DNA of 64,000 nucleotides, taken from Prostheceraeus crozeri. Taxonomy: Eukaryota > Platyhelminthes > Polycladida > Euryleptidae. A program made the position numbers and the translations under genes. The stretch spans positions 186,001-250,000 of the forward strand of contig CAJQUW010013657.1 in the NCBI GenBank assembly GCA_907163375.1, written 5' to 3'. Shown here one piece after another: positions 50,767-61,737 of the stretch. Within the stretch, counting starts at the first letter, position 1. Each line of letters opens with the position of its first letter. Under the pieces are notes generated by a model that did no database searches, was not told where the DNA came from, and worked only from the letters and a program-made list of their open reading frames with translations.

Positions 50767-53700
50767 ATGAATCGTGAAATGTCTCTCGGACAAACGTCTA
50801 GGATTGATGAATTAATCAAGAAACAAACTGCTGAGTTTGATGCACAAATTAAACATAGCAAACGTAGTAAACGTATTAAAAAACAGAAACGTACTAGGCG
50901 TAGTATTAGACGTAATATTAAAAAACAGAAAAGTGGAACAAAAGAAATATTAGAAACTCCTATTACTGATATCTTTTTTGATGATAGAATTAAGGATGAG
51001 CTTGGTGATGATTTATGTAATTTATTTAATCCAAATGAAATTAAATATGAAAATGTATCTTTTATTAATGTAGTAAATGATATGCGGAAACTTTTAGCAA
51101 ATGGTAAAATTATTAATTTACTTGGAAAAGTTGTTAAAGATCAGGAAAATATAATTCAAAATTTTTACGTAACCTTCTATAATAAAAATTCATTTGAAAT
51201 ATGGTTTTCGAATCTGGATGAGAAATCCGATGCTAACGAATGGATTTTTACAGGTAATATTAAATATGAAGATTTTGGAATGAAGTTAGTACAAAGATCG
51301 CATAGAGGAGCAGGGATTAATATGAAATATAGAATCAAAGAATATTTCGGTGAATATTGTTATATTCCTTCTGAAGATTTTTGTTTTATTAAATGTTATA
51401 ATGTTTTACGAGGTTTTAATGAAGAACAAGGAGAAATGATGAAAGAAATGTTTAATAATTTTTTATATAAAGAGAAAGCCACATCTAGAACAGGAGTAAT
51501 GTCAAACTGCAAATTTTCTCAATTCAATAAATATTTTGGAGAATGTGTTCAATATCATAGTCCTGCCAATCGTCATTTAAATCCTAGAGGAATTGAAACG
51601 TTTCATAATTATGTTTATTACAATTATTTTCAGGCAGGTTCAACAATTGGTCACTATTGTTTAATTAATAAATCTCATAAATTAAAAGTTATTAGAGAAA
51701 TTGAAAATTATTTCAAACCCATATATAAAACAGCTACTGATGAAAATCTAACAACGCGTCCATATAAAATCATAACAAAGAAAAAAATTGACTATAGTTC
51801 AACATATATTTGGGATCTCGAAACTTTTCCTGATCCTAACTGTTCAACAGCTCATCCTATTCCTTATGCTGTAGGAGCTATTAATTTTAATAAATTTATA
51901 TGTTGTTTACCGAAACAAAGATTGAAAGAATTAGAAACACGTTTGTTAAGTGATATGATTAAAATTAAACGATCAAAAGATGAAGATGAAATTAAAAATC
52001 TTAAAAAACAGATTGAGTATAATAATTTAACTGAATTAGAATTTAATAAACTTCAAAATTGTGTGAAAATATTTACGAGAACTGAGGATGATGAATGTCC
52101 GATCGGGGGAAACCCAGAGGACGTATGTCCGATCCATCAATTTTTTAAAACTCTTGGAAAATTTAATTATTCGAGAGTAACTTTAATAGCTCACAATTCA
52201 TCAGGTTTTGATTCCTATTTTCCGATAAAAGATAATTTTAAATTATCTAAACCGCCTCTTAAAACTTCAAGAGGAATATTAACTGCTTCATTACAAAATC
52301 CTTATACAACTGAATGTGTTAGTAGATACATTCAAAAATCTTTTAGATTTAAAAACAATATGAAAAAAGATTCACCTTCAGGTAAATTAGCACTTCAAAC
52401 TATTATAATGAAATGTAGTTATCAACATGTAAAAACAAGTCTTTCTAAATGGTGTGAGAATTTTAAAATTCCTACGAATGTGTGTAAATTAAATTATGAA
52501 ATTGGAGACATAACACATGAAAATTATAAAGAAAAAGAAATTGAATGGAGAACATATTTAGTTAACGATATTCTTTCTTTAGCTTTTTGTATCTACAAAT
52601 ATAATAATGTTATGCAAGATTTACTCGGTGAAGATATAACTACTAATTTGACATCCTCTGCTTTAACATTTAACGGTTGGATGAAAAGCGCACAAAATGA
52701 CAATATAAATATTCATTCTCATATAGATTTATGGGCTAGAAATTATATTAGAAAATCTGTTAAAGGTGGAAGAGTTTCAGCAAATATAAGAAAATACATA
52801 TCACCATTTTGTAGCATCTTGTTACCAATATTAAAACAGTATTTACCTGGTCGCTACGCTGGGGGGACTTTGTCCCTTGGAAGTAATTTAATAGATTTAA
52901 TGAAACAGTATCGAGATTTAGGAGATAAAACTGAAATTTGTAAGAAAATTTCAAATCAACTACTTGAACAAAAAAATGAATTTCTAATGGCTTTTGATGC
53001 AACATCTTTATATCCATCAGCTATGTATGATGAAAATTCAGAATATCCTAAAGCTGAATCAGCTAGAAAATTTCGTCAAGAAGAAGAGCGGGAAATAGTA
53101 TATAAATTTAATACTCAAACATTTAGACCTAAAACTGGAATATTCTCTGTTGTGTTTCAATATCCGAATGATATGTTTTTCCAACCAGTTCCTATAAAAG
53201 ATAAAGTTAAAAATCAAAATAATAATTCTCATGTAAAAGTAATCAGGTTTAGAAATGGTATATATTATGATGTATTAACTTCTGTAGACATACAAGAAAT
53301 TGTTAGATGCGGGGGGGAAATCTTACATATTACTGATGGTATAATTTATGAAAAAAATTATCAAGTTTCACCATTTCGAAATTATATTGAAAAACTTTTT
53401 AATTTGAGAAAAAGATATAAAACAGAAGGAAATACTGTAGGTGATGAGTTAATTAAATTATTGATGAATTCACTATATGGCAAAACTGTGCAAAAAGATA
53501 TAACCACTAAATATCATTTATGGAATGAGAATACATTGAGAAAAAATTTCACTCAAGAAGTAAAAGATTATGAAAAATTAATTGATGAACAATATTTAGC
53601 GAAAGTAGAAATGGAAGATGATGAATTTCTTAAAACTAATATTGTAAAAGATGGGAAGACGTCATTCATGCCATCACACTTAGGTTCTTTCATTCTTTCT

Positions 53701-55317
53701 CACTCTAGAAGAATCATGAATAACTTTATTTTAGAAATTAATGGTTTCAACGAAAAATACATTCATTATACAGATTCAGCAACAGCTGACACGCTTGTAA
53801 TATTGAGAAAGAATAATTTATTATTTATTTCTAGAATAGATAGTATTGTAAGCAACTATAAAATTAATCCGTTTGAAATTAATGGTGATATGAACGAAAT
53901 TTCATTTGTTGATAATTTAGAAATTTATACTCATAATGGATGGAGTAAAGTAAAAAAAATTATTGGACATCTTACAAATAAAAGTATTTATCGAATAAGA
54001 ACAAAAATGGGAATAGTAGATGTTACTGAAGATCATTCATTGTTAGATGAAACAGGTAATGAAATAAAGACACAAGAATTAAATATAGGAACAAATTTAC
54101 TACATAATAAATTATTTTTACACGACAATACAATCACATTGAAACAAATTGTAGGTGATATTTATGTTAATGATCTACCTAATTTAAGATGTAAGCAAGC
54201 ATTTATAGAAGGGTTCTTTTTAGGAGATGGCTCTGCTGGAATCTATAATTATGAATCAGGAGTCAGATATTGTTGTACTTTAAATAACCAAGACCTTAAC
54301 CTCTTAATTAAATTGCAAACATATATTAATGAAGTTTATAACAATGATTGTAAAATATATGATACAATGAGATCATCTAGGGTATACAAACTTAATTTTG
54401 AAAATCCAAAACAATATGCCACATACTTTAGTGAAAATTATTATAATCAGTTTAGAGAAAAGCGTGTTCCTTGGAATGTTCTAAATGCTGAATATAATAT
54501 TAGATATTGGTTCTTTGTTGGATTTTATGCAGCAGATGGGAGCAAGAAATCTTTTTTACAAGTAAATATGCAACTATTTGTTTTACACAGAAAAATAAAG
54601 AAACCTTTAGTGGTTTATACAATTTGGCATCATATCTAGGTATTAATTTGGTAGTAAGCGAAAGACAAGATAAACCATTGTGTTTTACTGCGTGTCAAGT
54701 TAAAAATGATATTACCAAAGATGTCACCACTGTAAGATACTTAAATAATAAACCACAATATGTTTATGATATTGAAGCAGAAGATGCCGCATTTAATTGT
54801 GGTTTTCCATTAATTGTAAAAAACACTGATTCAATATACATTTCTAATGAGCTCTTCAATAAATTAGATGCTGCTGGATATGTTGGTGGGGAATTGTGTC
54901 AAGGAAAAAATGATTATGGGAATGGTGGAATTATTTTTGCAATGTTTATTGCTCCTAAAATAAAATATTGTATTACTGTAGATGAACAAGGGAGACTTAG
55001 TGAAAAGAAAACATTCAAAGGATATTCACAAGATAAAGTAAAAGTAGAAGATTTTATGAAATTATATTCGGGTAAAACATTATCGACTACAGTTAATAAA
55101 CCATGGAAAAGATCTTTAGAAACTGGAATAAGTATTCCTGATAAAAATAATAATACAGAAGAAAAAAATTTTCTGGTCAAATAAATATTCTTAAACGTCA
55201 AGCACCTGATGAAAATGAAATTATGTTACCTTATAACGGAGAAGATATTCAAGCTGAAATATTTCAAACAATCGTCAGTGAGAGTAATTTAAGTGATGAT
55301 GATGACACGTGGGAATA
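50767..55317 (+). pseudogene. Protein-primed DNA polymerase B with intein (broken)
   Basis: A family B polymerase of the protein-primed Polinton type. The N-terminus is very basic (KRSKRIKKQKRTRRSIRRNI). Exonuclease motifs are IWDLETFPDP (Exo I) and LIAHNSSGFDSYF (Exo II). Polymerase motifs are MAFDATSLYPSAMYDENSEY (A), LLMNSLYGKTVQKD (B) and YTD..TDSIYIS (C). Motif C is divided by an intein (53776-54823). The C-terminal region includes APKIKYCITVDEQG and FKGYSQDKVKVEDF. The polymerase copies the element from a terminal protein bound to the TIR ends. The gene is not open from end to end; about two breaks. Confidence 0.9.
53776..54823 (+). mobile_element. Intein with LAGLIDADG endonuclease in polymerase motif C
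   Basis: The insert begins Ser (SATADTLVILRKN) right after YTD and ends Asn (FNCGFPLIVKN) right before TDS, so it splits the catalytic YTDTDS motif exactly. Intein blocks are visible: N1 (S..ADT), N3 (VDVTEDHSLL, with the T..H pair), two LAGLIDADG-type motifs (FIEGFFLGDGSAG and WFFVGFYAADGSKK) and C-terminal YVYDIEAEDA with a terminal Asn followed by Thr. The usual penultimate His is Lys here. Motif-C inteins are known in polymerase B of large DNA viruses and archaea. About one break lies in this region. Confidence 0.9.
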
Positions 55318-55436
55318 ATATTTTTTTATTACATCCAAAAACTTATTACAACCAAAAATATAATTAATTAATTATAGCACTCACAGCGTTTATATGAAGG
55401 TTTTTCTCTTCAAATTGTTTGTTTGTTTTGCGCGAG

Positions 55437-55910
55437 CTAATGTAGATTTGACATAGATTGAATTTCTTGAATAGGCTGCATATTTGACATAGATTGAATA
55501 TTTGTCATAGGCTGCATATTTGACAGAGATTGAATATTTGACATAGATTGAATTTCTTGAATAGGCTGCATATTTGACATAGATTGAATATTTGTCATAG
55601 ATTGAATTTCTTGAATAGGCTGCATATTTGACATAGATTGAATTTCTTGAATAGGCTGCATATTTGACATAGATTGAATATTTGTCATAGATTGAATTTC
55701 TTGAATAGGCTGCATATTTGACATAGATTGAATATTTGTCATAGATTGAATTTCTTGAATAGGCTGCATATTTGACATAGATTGAATATTTGTCATAGAT
55801 TGAATTTCTTGAATAGGCTGCATATTTGACATAGATTGAATTTCTTGAATAGGCTGCATATTTGACATAGATTGAATATTTGTCATAGATTGAATTTCTT
55901 GAATAGGCTA
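55437..55910 (-). pseudogene. Repeat protein / coding minisatellite of Polinton B
   Basis: The minus strand codes for a run of 18-residue units TNIQSMSNMQPIQEIQSM mixed with 12-residue units SNMQPIQEIQSM, built on 18- and 36-bp repeats. Such low-complexity runs change length quickly. It lies at the convergence point after the polymerase, on the opposite strand. It may be the tail of a longer protein whose other parts are not recognisable. Broken. Confidence 0.5.
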
Positions 55911-56065
55911 TTGAATATTTTGTTGAGATTGTTCTATAAGTTGGCGGCCCTGTTGTATCGATGTTGTTCGATGATATTATTGATTGTTCAATAATTTGTT
56001 CGTCCCGTTCTTGTGATAAGGTTCTATGGCTACGCCTTAAAGAAAATATTACTGTCTGCCGTTGT

Positions 56066-56245
56066 TCAATTAAGTTTAATATTTTCTACATCTTGCGAGT
56101 CTCCGATATATTCAAAAATTCTTCTCATATCCAAGTGTAAGAATATTTTACTTCGTGCTTGCAGATGTATGATTTCCCTTGTTAACTTCAGAATTCTTCT
56201 CCGCTTTGTCTCCAATCGAACAGATCTTTCAGTAGATCCAACCAT
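56066..56245 (-). CDS. Small basic frame, unknown
   Basis: A 59-residue frame from ATG 56245 (MVGSTERSVRLETKRRRILK, LTREIIHLQARSKIFLHLD). It lies upstream, on the same strand, of the Gln/Met-rich repeat protein and could be its N-terminal part. No domain is recognised. Confidence 0.25.
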   Translation of the reverse strand: MVGSTERSVRLETKRRRILKLTREIIHLQARSKIFLHLDMRRIFEYIGDSQDVENIKLN

Positions 56246-56284
56246 TGTGATAATAAGATTTAAACTAAGATTGTAATGTGTCAC

Positions 56285-57021
56285 GTTTTATGAATTGTGC
56301 GTGTTTAAATAGCAAGTGAAATTTATGAATGGTGATCTAAGCAAAGCGGCATTGTAGGTGAATGAAGTTTGCTTGACAACATACGGGTATGACATGACGC
56401 GCATGATTAAATGTACTTGAATGACAATGAGGAAATTGCACCGCATTGTAAATCATTTCATCGGCCATAACGCGAGCCAGTTCACCGACCAAAGCCAGAA
56501 AAGTTGCGGTTTTGGTTCGACAGTCGGTCTCGACTATCGATACTGCGATATTGTATTGAATGCTTGCTATAACAACAGAATATTCCCTCAAAGCAGAGAA
56601 TGAATTAATAGATTGCTTTTATGCTATTAACGCCATGTTATGAATGCACAACCCGTATGATCCCTAAAACAATCATGCGGTTTGAGAAATGTGGTAACAG
56701 ATGCTGCTATTGTCTTAATACAGATAAAACAAACAACATCCTCTTAATGAGAGTTCATAAAAATAAAATGGAACATTGTTAAACAAGACATTTTATTCCA
56801 TTTAAAATGAGTACTAACTAATAAAAAACAATGTAAACAAGAGTAAACAAGAGTACTCTACTAATAAAATGTAACAATGTAACGTTTTAATCTAGATTAA
56901 ATTAAATCATTTCAAAATCGAATAAGTAGTAAGGAAAGTCATCATTGTGGAACAGTTTTAAATCAATACCCCCTCCCTTCTGACTTCTAGGGGTCCCTTA
57001 AGAATTTTTTTTTATTATAAA
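56285..57021. other. Intergenic stretch of Polinton B
   Basis: No recognisable gene. The last 30 bases before the protease ATG are T/A-rich. Confidence 0.5.
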
Positions 57022-57513
57022 ATGAGCAACATAAATGAGTATTTGAAATTATATGGAACACAAACAACAACGAATTTCGATTTAAAGAAAATCGCAAATC
57101 AATTGGGAATAAAGATTTTTCATGTTCTAATGAGAGACGAATTACAATTCCCAAAAAATAAGCCAACAGGAATCTTCAGTTCCCGGAACAAAGTTCCATC
57201 AATAACTATAAATTTCATAACAAATCTTCATACGTCAGATCAAAAAGGAATACATTGGTCTGCAGGTATCTTTAATAAAAATCGAGATAATTACTATTTC
57301 GACCGCCCAGAGACTGAGAACTATTGGTTCGACTCTTATGGACTTCCAACTACAAACGAAGTCAAAAAATTACTTGGCAATGGAATTTATAATACATTTC
57401 AAATTCAAAAACCGGGAACTACTTATTGTGGTCAATTATGTCTTTATGTTTTATTTAAATTACAAAAAGGAGTGCCATTTCTTGATATTATGTTAGAATT
57501 GAACGAACCGTAG
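57022..57513 (+). CDS. Polinton cysteine protease (adenovirus maturation protease type)
   Basis: A 163-residue protein from ATG 57022. The catalytic layout of adenain-like (C5/C48) proteases is visible: KGIHWSAGIF (His), YWFDSYGLPT (Asp) and TYCGQLCLYVLFKL (Gln/Cys region). In Polintons and adenoviruses this enzyme cleaves capsid precursors during maturation. It reads rightward although its right-hand neighbours read leftward, so it is convergent with the integrase. A hairpin-type motif (ggttctatggctacgcc) follows the stop directly. It looks whole. Confidence 0.85.
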   Translation: MSNINEYLKLYGTQTTTNFDLKKIANQLGIKIFHVLMRDELQFPKNKPTGIFSSRNKVPSITINFITNLHTSDQKGIHWSAGIFNKNRDNYYFDRPETENYWFDSYGLPTTNEVKKLLGNGIYNTFQIQKPGTTYCGQLCLYVLFKLQKGVPFLDIMLELNEP

Positions 57514-57584
57514 GTTCTATGGCTACGCCTAACAAGGGAATTTCATTCCCGAAACGTTAGTTCCAATAATAATGATAACGATAA

Positions 57585-58893
57585 TTAAAAATCACTTCGT
57601 TGTAATTCATTTAGATAAAATCGGCATCTGATATTTTCATCACCTGAATCTTTGATTTCGTAAGTAATCGGATAAGTTTGATTTATTTTACAAACTTCAA
57701 ATATTTCTTTAGTCCAGTATCCGACGAAGCCTTTTTCAAATTTATTCTTATATTTAAATATTCTAACTCTATCTCCAATTTTAAATTTCGGCTTAAGTTT
57801 CTGCAAATTCGGATTACTCTCATTCAAATTATTATTTTCGTTCGAATAATTATTCTCGAATATTTTTTTTTCTTATCAAATCAGGGTCGTCAGAAGCATT
57901 CTTCGGGGTTTCTTCAATACCAGAATGAACTTTATTATTGTACTCTTCTACAACTCCTGGTAATATCGTCAACCATTTCTGATTTCCTCGCTCAGTAAAT
58001 TTTTTGAATAATTTATTTTTTAACGTCCGATTGAATCTTTCTATCACTACGGCCTTCCCTGCATTTTCAGTTGAATAAACAGTTTCAAATAGTGGCTGAA
58101 CGTTTCGGTTATAAAATTCCGACCCTTTATCGACAAACAATTTCCTTGGCTTTCTATTACTTTCTTTAAAGATTTCTTCAAACGCATATTTAACTGATAG
58201 ACCACTTTTATTTTTTAAAGGCTTTACCCAAGCGTATCGTGTATATAAATCTATAACGGTCAATGCGTATTTGTAGTCCCTTTCATTCGGCATATGAATA
58301 AGATCAGCACTCCAAATATCATCATTATTAAATACTTTTACTTTCAATAAATATTTAGGCTTTCTGTATTCCCTATGAATTTCGGACGCGTAGGTTCGAG
58401 CGTTGCTCTCAGACAGCTTTGCTGTCGTTTCATTTAAACCCTGACCGAATAATATTTTAGCTTGTAAAGCTTTCTTAACAAACATTCTTTCAATTCTTTC
58501 TCTAAATGTAGGATTTTGAATACTATCTAATTCTTGAATCATCTTATCAGCTGCATGTCGAGAACTTAGATCATGATTTCGATAAGCTAAATCATGCCTG
58601 TAAGCTGCGGCATCTACTCTATTTATTGGTTCTTCACCTGGTTTTGGATTATTATTCTCATCTAGTCTTATATCTAATCGAGTTCCTGGACCGGTATATG
58701 AATGAACAGGAAGATGTTTTTCTTTCGAATATTTACTCCAAATAAATCCAGGAAAGTTTTCTAATGTTTTTTGTATGTCGTTACCTTCATAAATTTTACA
58801 ATTTGAGTTTTTATTTTTGTTTAATAGATAATTTAATAAATCTAAATTAGCAATTTTTAATTTAATTAAATTTTCGGAATTTGTAGAATTCAT
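57585..58893 (-). pseudogene. Integrase with N-terminal parvovirus-type PLA2 domain (broken)
   Basis: The gene starts at ATG 58893. At about residues 63-130 it has a phospholipase A2 domain of the parvovirus VP1u type: SYTGPGTRLDIRLD (calcium loop), GEEPINRVDAAAYRHDLAYR (catalytic HD) and DLSSRHAADKMIQEL. The retroviral-type integrase core follows with WSADLIHMP (first Asp), LFVDKGSEFYN (second Asp) and AVVIERFNRTLKNK (Glu). The C-terminal SH3-like region reads IGDRVRIFKYKNKFEKGF. The integrase inserts the element. The PLA2 domain in parvoviruses breaches endosomal membranes during entry. About one break. Confidence 0.85.
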
Positions 58894-58944
58894 TTTAAAA
58901 GATAAAATAATGTTTTACCTTATGGACCAAAGGTCCTGAGGTTA

Positions 58945-59379
58945 TTACCGAATCATACTAGGACTTAGATATATTCCAGAACCATCTTTTGTTTCTTTAA
59001 TTTCAATTAAATCATCAACATTGTGGAGAATATTTTTAAGAACTCGTTTTCCTTCATCAACTAATTTTAATTTACTAATAAAATTATCTACTATTCCTTC
59101 ACCCCTAGCAACTTTCTCTAACTCTCTATTATGACGTTTTTGTTCTTCTAATGCTGCCTTCTCTGATTTATTTTTATTTACTGCTTGGACAATACCAGCT
59201 GTCCCACCTGCAACACTTCCTGCAGCTGCTATGCCACCTATTATTAGTGGAATTAATGGGAGAATCCCGACATTCTTTTCTTCTTGTAATTGAATATTCT
59301 CTATCATTGGTTTACTTATGTAATACCTTTTTTTATTAATCGCAATAGTTTTAGGGGTATTTTTGTCAAAAATATTCAA
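58945..59379 (-). CDS. Small Polinton membrane-active virion-type protein
   Basis: A 144-residue protein from ATG 59379. After a polar N-terminus (NIFDKNTPKTIAINKKRYYI) a hydrophobic, Gly/Ala-rich segment follows at about 38-68 (GILPLIPLIIGGIAAAGSVA). A charged coiled-coil-like stretch (NKNKSEKAALEEQKRHNREL) and a C-terminal helical part complete it. The layout resembles adenovirus pVI/pX-like or minor capsid proteins of Polintons, which help membrane breach. Inferred from layout only. Open throughout. Confidence 0.5.
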   Translation of the reverse strand: MNIFDKNTPKTIAINKKRYYISKPMIENIQLQEEKNVGILPLIPLIIGGIAAAGSVAGGTAGIVQAVNKNKSEKAALEEQKRHNRELEKVARGEGIVDNFISKLKLVDEGKRVLKNILHNVDDLIEIKETKDGSGIYLSPSMIR

Positions 59380-59678
59380 AATTTTAATTCAACAGTTTTA
59401 TTATTATTACTTTTCGCTTGCGACATTTTTAATAAAAAAATTTTAAGTTATCAAAAATTTTAATCTATTCTAGTTATGAATAAATTTTAATCTAAGAATT
59501 TTTTTAATCTAATCTAGTTATGAAAAAATTTCAAGTTATCAAACATTTTTAATCTATTCTAGTTGCGAAAATTTTAAGTTATGAAAAAAATTAATTTTTC
59601 GGACCAAAGGTCGTCAGGTTATTAACCGATCGACGAAGTCTTGGGCTTTAGCCTATCGGACCAAAGGTCCTCAGGTTA
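59380..59678. other. Intergenic stretch with hairpin repeats
   Basis: AT-rich, with repeated ttaatctattctagttatga-type words (59455-59570). Two copies of ggaccaaaggtc + aggttattaaccgatc follow (59599-59690). Confidence 0.6.
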
Positions 59679-61004
59679 TTAACCGATCCTAGCCATCTTT
59701 CCATTAAGTATTTCAATAGAATATTTTACATCTAGCAATAAACCATAAGCCATCAATGAAGTTGTGGAATCTTTCTTTTCAATATTAATTGTTACATCAC
59801 AACCAGTCTTGATAATATCTTCAGATTGTGCACTTAAATCGAAACAGAAAACAGGATATAAATGTCTCCAATCTCCAGGAGTTAATTGTGGTTCAACTCC
59901 AAATTCTATACAAAGATTTCGATAAGAATCATATCCTTCCATAAATTGATTATTGGTATCATCGAATCTTAATGGATCAATTGGATATCGGGTTTGATTT
60001 AATGAAACTTGTAAACTTCGAATTGTATTAATATGGAAGAGATTGTTGTTCTTATCAAAACTTGGAGAATTATTTCTTTGAAAAGTTAGTAATAAATATC
60101 TTGGAGTATTCGAAGTTCTAGTAAAATGCCAGTTAAATCTTTGTTCGGAAGAAGTTACTGAACTAGCAGTACGCTTTAGAAAATTTACTGGAATTGGTTT
60201 GTTAGTATTTAATCTTTTTGCAATAGCTGTTTCAATCTCTAAACTAGGAGTAATATGCTTAATCCACCATTCAAGTCTACCAATTTTTAAATATGCTTTT
60301 TTCCAGTCTTACAAAAAAAGATTAATTCATTATTTGCTGTACGATGAATTATTAATTTAAATTTTAATTGATATGATATTTTATCATAATCTAAATATCC
60401 GAATAATGGAGACAATGACGAATTTACTGTCTGTTTACTTTTCTTGTTAAATTCACGTCTTTCTTTATATGCAGTATTGTTTGTTTTATTTAAATGATTT
60501 GCAATATTTTCTACATCTTTCCCAATTCCTGCTGCATCTGTTCCAGCGTGAGTTAAATCATCAACAATTATACCATCATTAGTATCAGGAAACCAACCTT
60601 CGATTTCATACTTTTTATTATTTTCACCAATTGTTACAAATCTGAGCATTGTATCAATTACACCTGGAGAATCACTTATTGTTTCTATATTTTGAGTTGC
60701 AACATCTAAACGCATTTGTGTAAATAATCTTGGAAAGAAATTATTCTCTAGTGCAATATTATCGGTATCTGGTAATGGTAAAATTGGCATCACTACGTAA
60801 AGAATATTCACAGTGTAAAAAGGAATCAGGTAAATATAAATAACTTTGTTGATTATCAACTTCAAAAATTAAATCTCCTCCAGTATTTACTCTACTAGAA
60901 GATCCGGGATTCATAGCAATTCTTATATAGTCATTCTTTTTTTGATTATAACTAACACCTGGTGGTTTATCTAATTCAAATTTATTTTCGATATGCGAAG
61001 ACAT
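59679..61004 (-). pseudogene. Polinton major capsid protein (double jelly-roll type, broken)
   Basis: Starting at ATG 61004 (MSSHIENKFELDKPPGVSYN), the region carries FEVDNQQSYLYLPDSFLHCE, FPRLFTQMRLDVATQNIE, DSPGVIDTMLRFV and, at its C-terminal end, LTPGDWRHLYPVFCFDLSAQ and TGCDVTINIEKKD. The pattern '.PNDW..LYP..CFDLS.Q.E.I..G..DVTI' marks the C-terminus of Polinton major capsid proteins, predicted to be double jelly-roll. These proteins form the icosahedral shell. The gene lies between two small virion-type genes on the same strand. About three breaks. Confidence 0.8.
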
Positions 61005-61273
61005 TTTTACAAAAAATAATTTGACTTTTTGTTTTTTCTCACACACAGAAAAATTTTACTAAAAAAATTTTACTAAAAAAAAAATTTATTAAAACATAAT
61101 TTTAGAATTTTGCTAGACCAGCTCCATTACAGCTTTGCTGGTTAGACCGAAGGTTGCTGCTCACGCCATTTCCTCTTATTTCTTCAATTGAACGTTTTAT
61201 GGCTACGCCTGATTTCTTCTTATGTTTACTATCAGACGGAGCTCTGCTCCTCAAGGTTTCCCCCACAGCTATG
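61005..61273. other. Intergenic stretch with hairpin motifs
   Basis: No gene. It contains ccagctccattacagctttg, tatggctacgcctga and gagctctgctcc, which belong to the short hairpin-like motif set of this Polinton. Confidence 0.55.
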
Positions 61274-61633
61274 TTAGCAATTTTGTTTTTTGTTTCCTCT
61301 GAAAGTTTTTTTTAAATTTTTTAGTTCTTCAGAATCATTCCTAAGTTTACGAATAGCTTCTAGTTGTTTTAATTCGTTTTGAGACTTGACAGCATTTGAT
61401 ATTGCACTAGCTGTACTACCTACAGCAGCTGCTCCTTTTGCAGCAGATGTAATCAAATCTTTATTATTTTTAATTAAGTTAACGATACTTCCAATACCAG
61501 AAAAGATGCCAGCTCCTTCCGTGTGAACTGTTTCTCTATTATCATAATGATAAACAGGTTTCATAGATGGTTCATGAGCAATTCTTTGATTTGAAGCAAA
61601 ATGTTTAAGATTGTGTTTATAAATTATAGGCAT
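61274..61633 (-). CDS. Small Polinton virion-type protein (pVI-like amphipathic)
   Basis: A 119-residue protein from ATG 61633. The centre holds EGAGIFSGIGSIVNLIKNNK and then DLITSAAKGAAAVGSTASAI, an amphipathic Gly/Ala-rich region. A basic, charged C-terminus follows (KLRNDSEELKNLKKTFRGNK). Proteins with a 'G.GIFS.IG....' segment recur in Polintons and are compared with adenovirus pVI, which lyses membranes. Role inferred. Open throughout. Confidence 0.5.
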   Translation of the reverse strand: MPIIYKHNLKHFASNQRIAHEPSMKPVYHYDNRETVHTEGAGIFSGIGSIVNLIKNNKDLITSAAKGAAAVGSTASAISNAVKSQNELKQLEAIRKLRNDSEELKNLKKTFRGNKKQNC

Positions 61634-61674
61634 TTTTTAGGAATAAATTTGACTTTTGGGAAAAATATTTACGA

Positions 61675-61737
61675 TCGGCTAAAGCCTCGAGGAGCTTCGC
61701 TCCGATAGGTTAGTAACCTGAGGACCTTTGGTCCGAT
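61675..61737. repeat. Compound hairpin spacer
   Basis: cggctaaagcctcg, gagcttcgctcc and ctgaggacctttggtccg follow one another in the 100-bp gap between two genes. The last is the inverse of the ggaccaaaggtcctcagg motif at 58925 and 59659. Confidence 0.7.
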
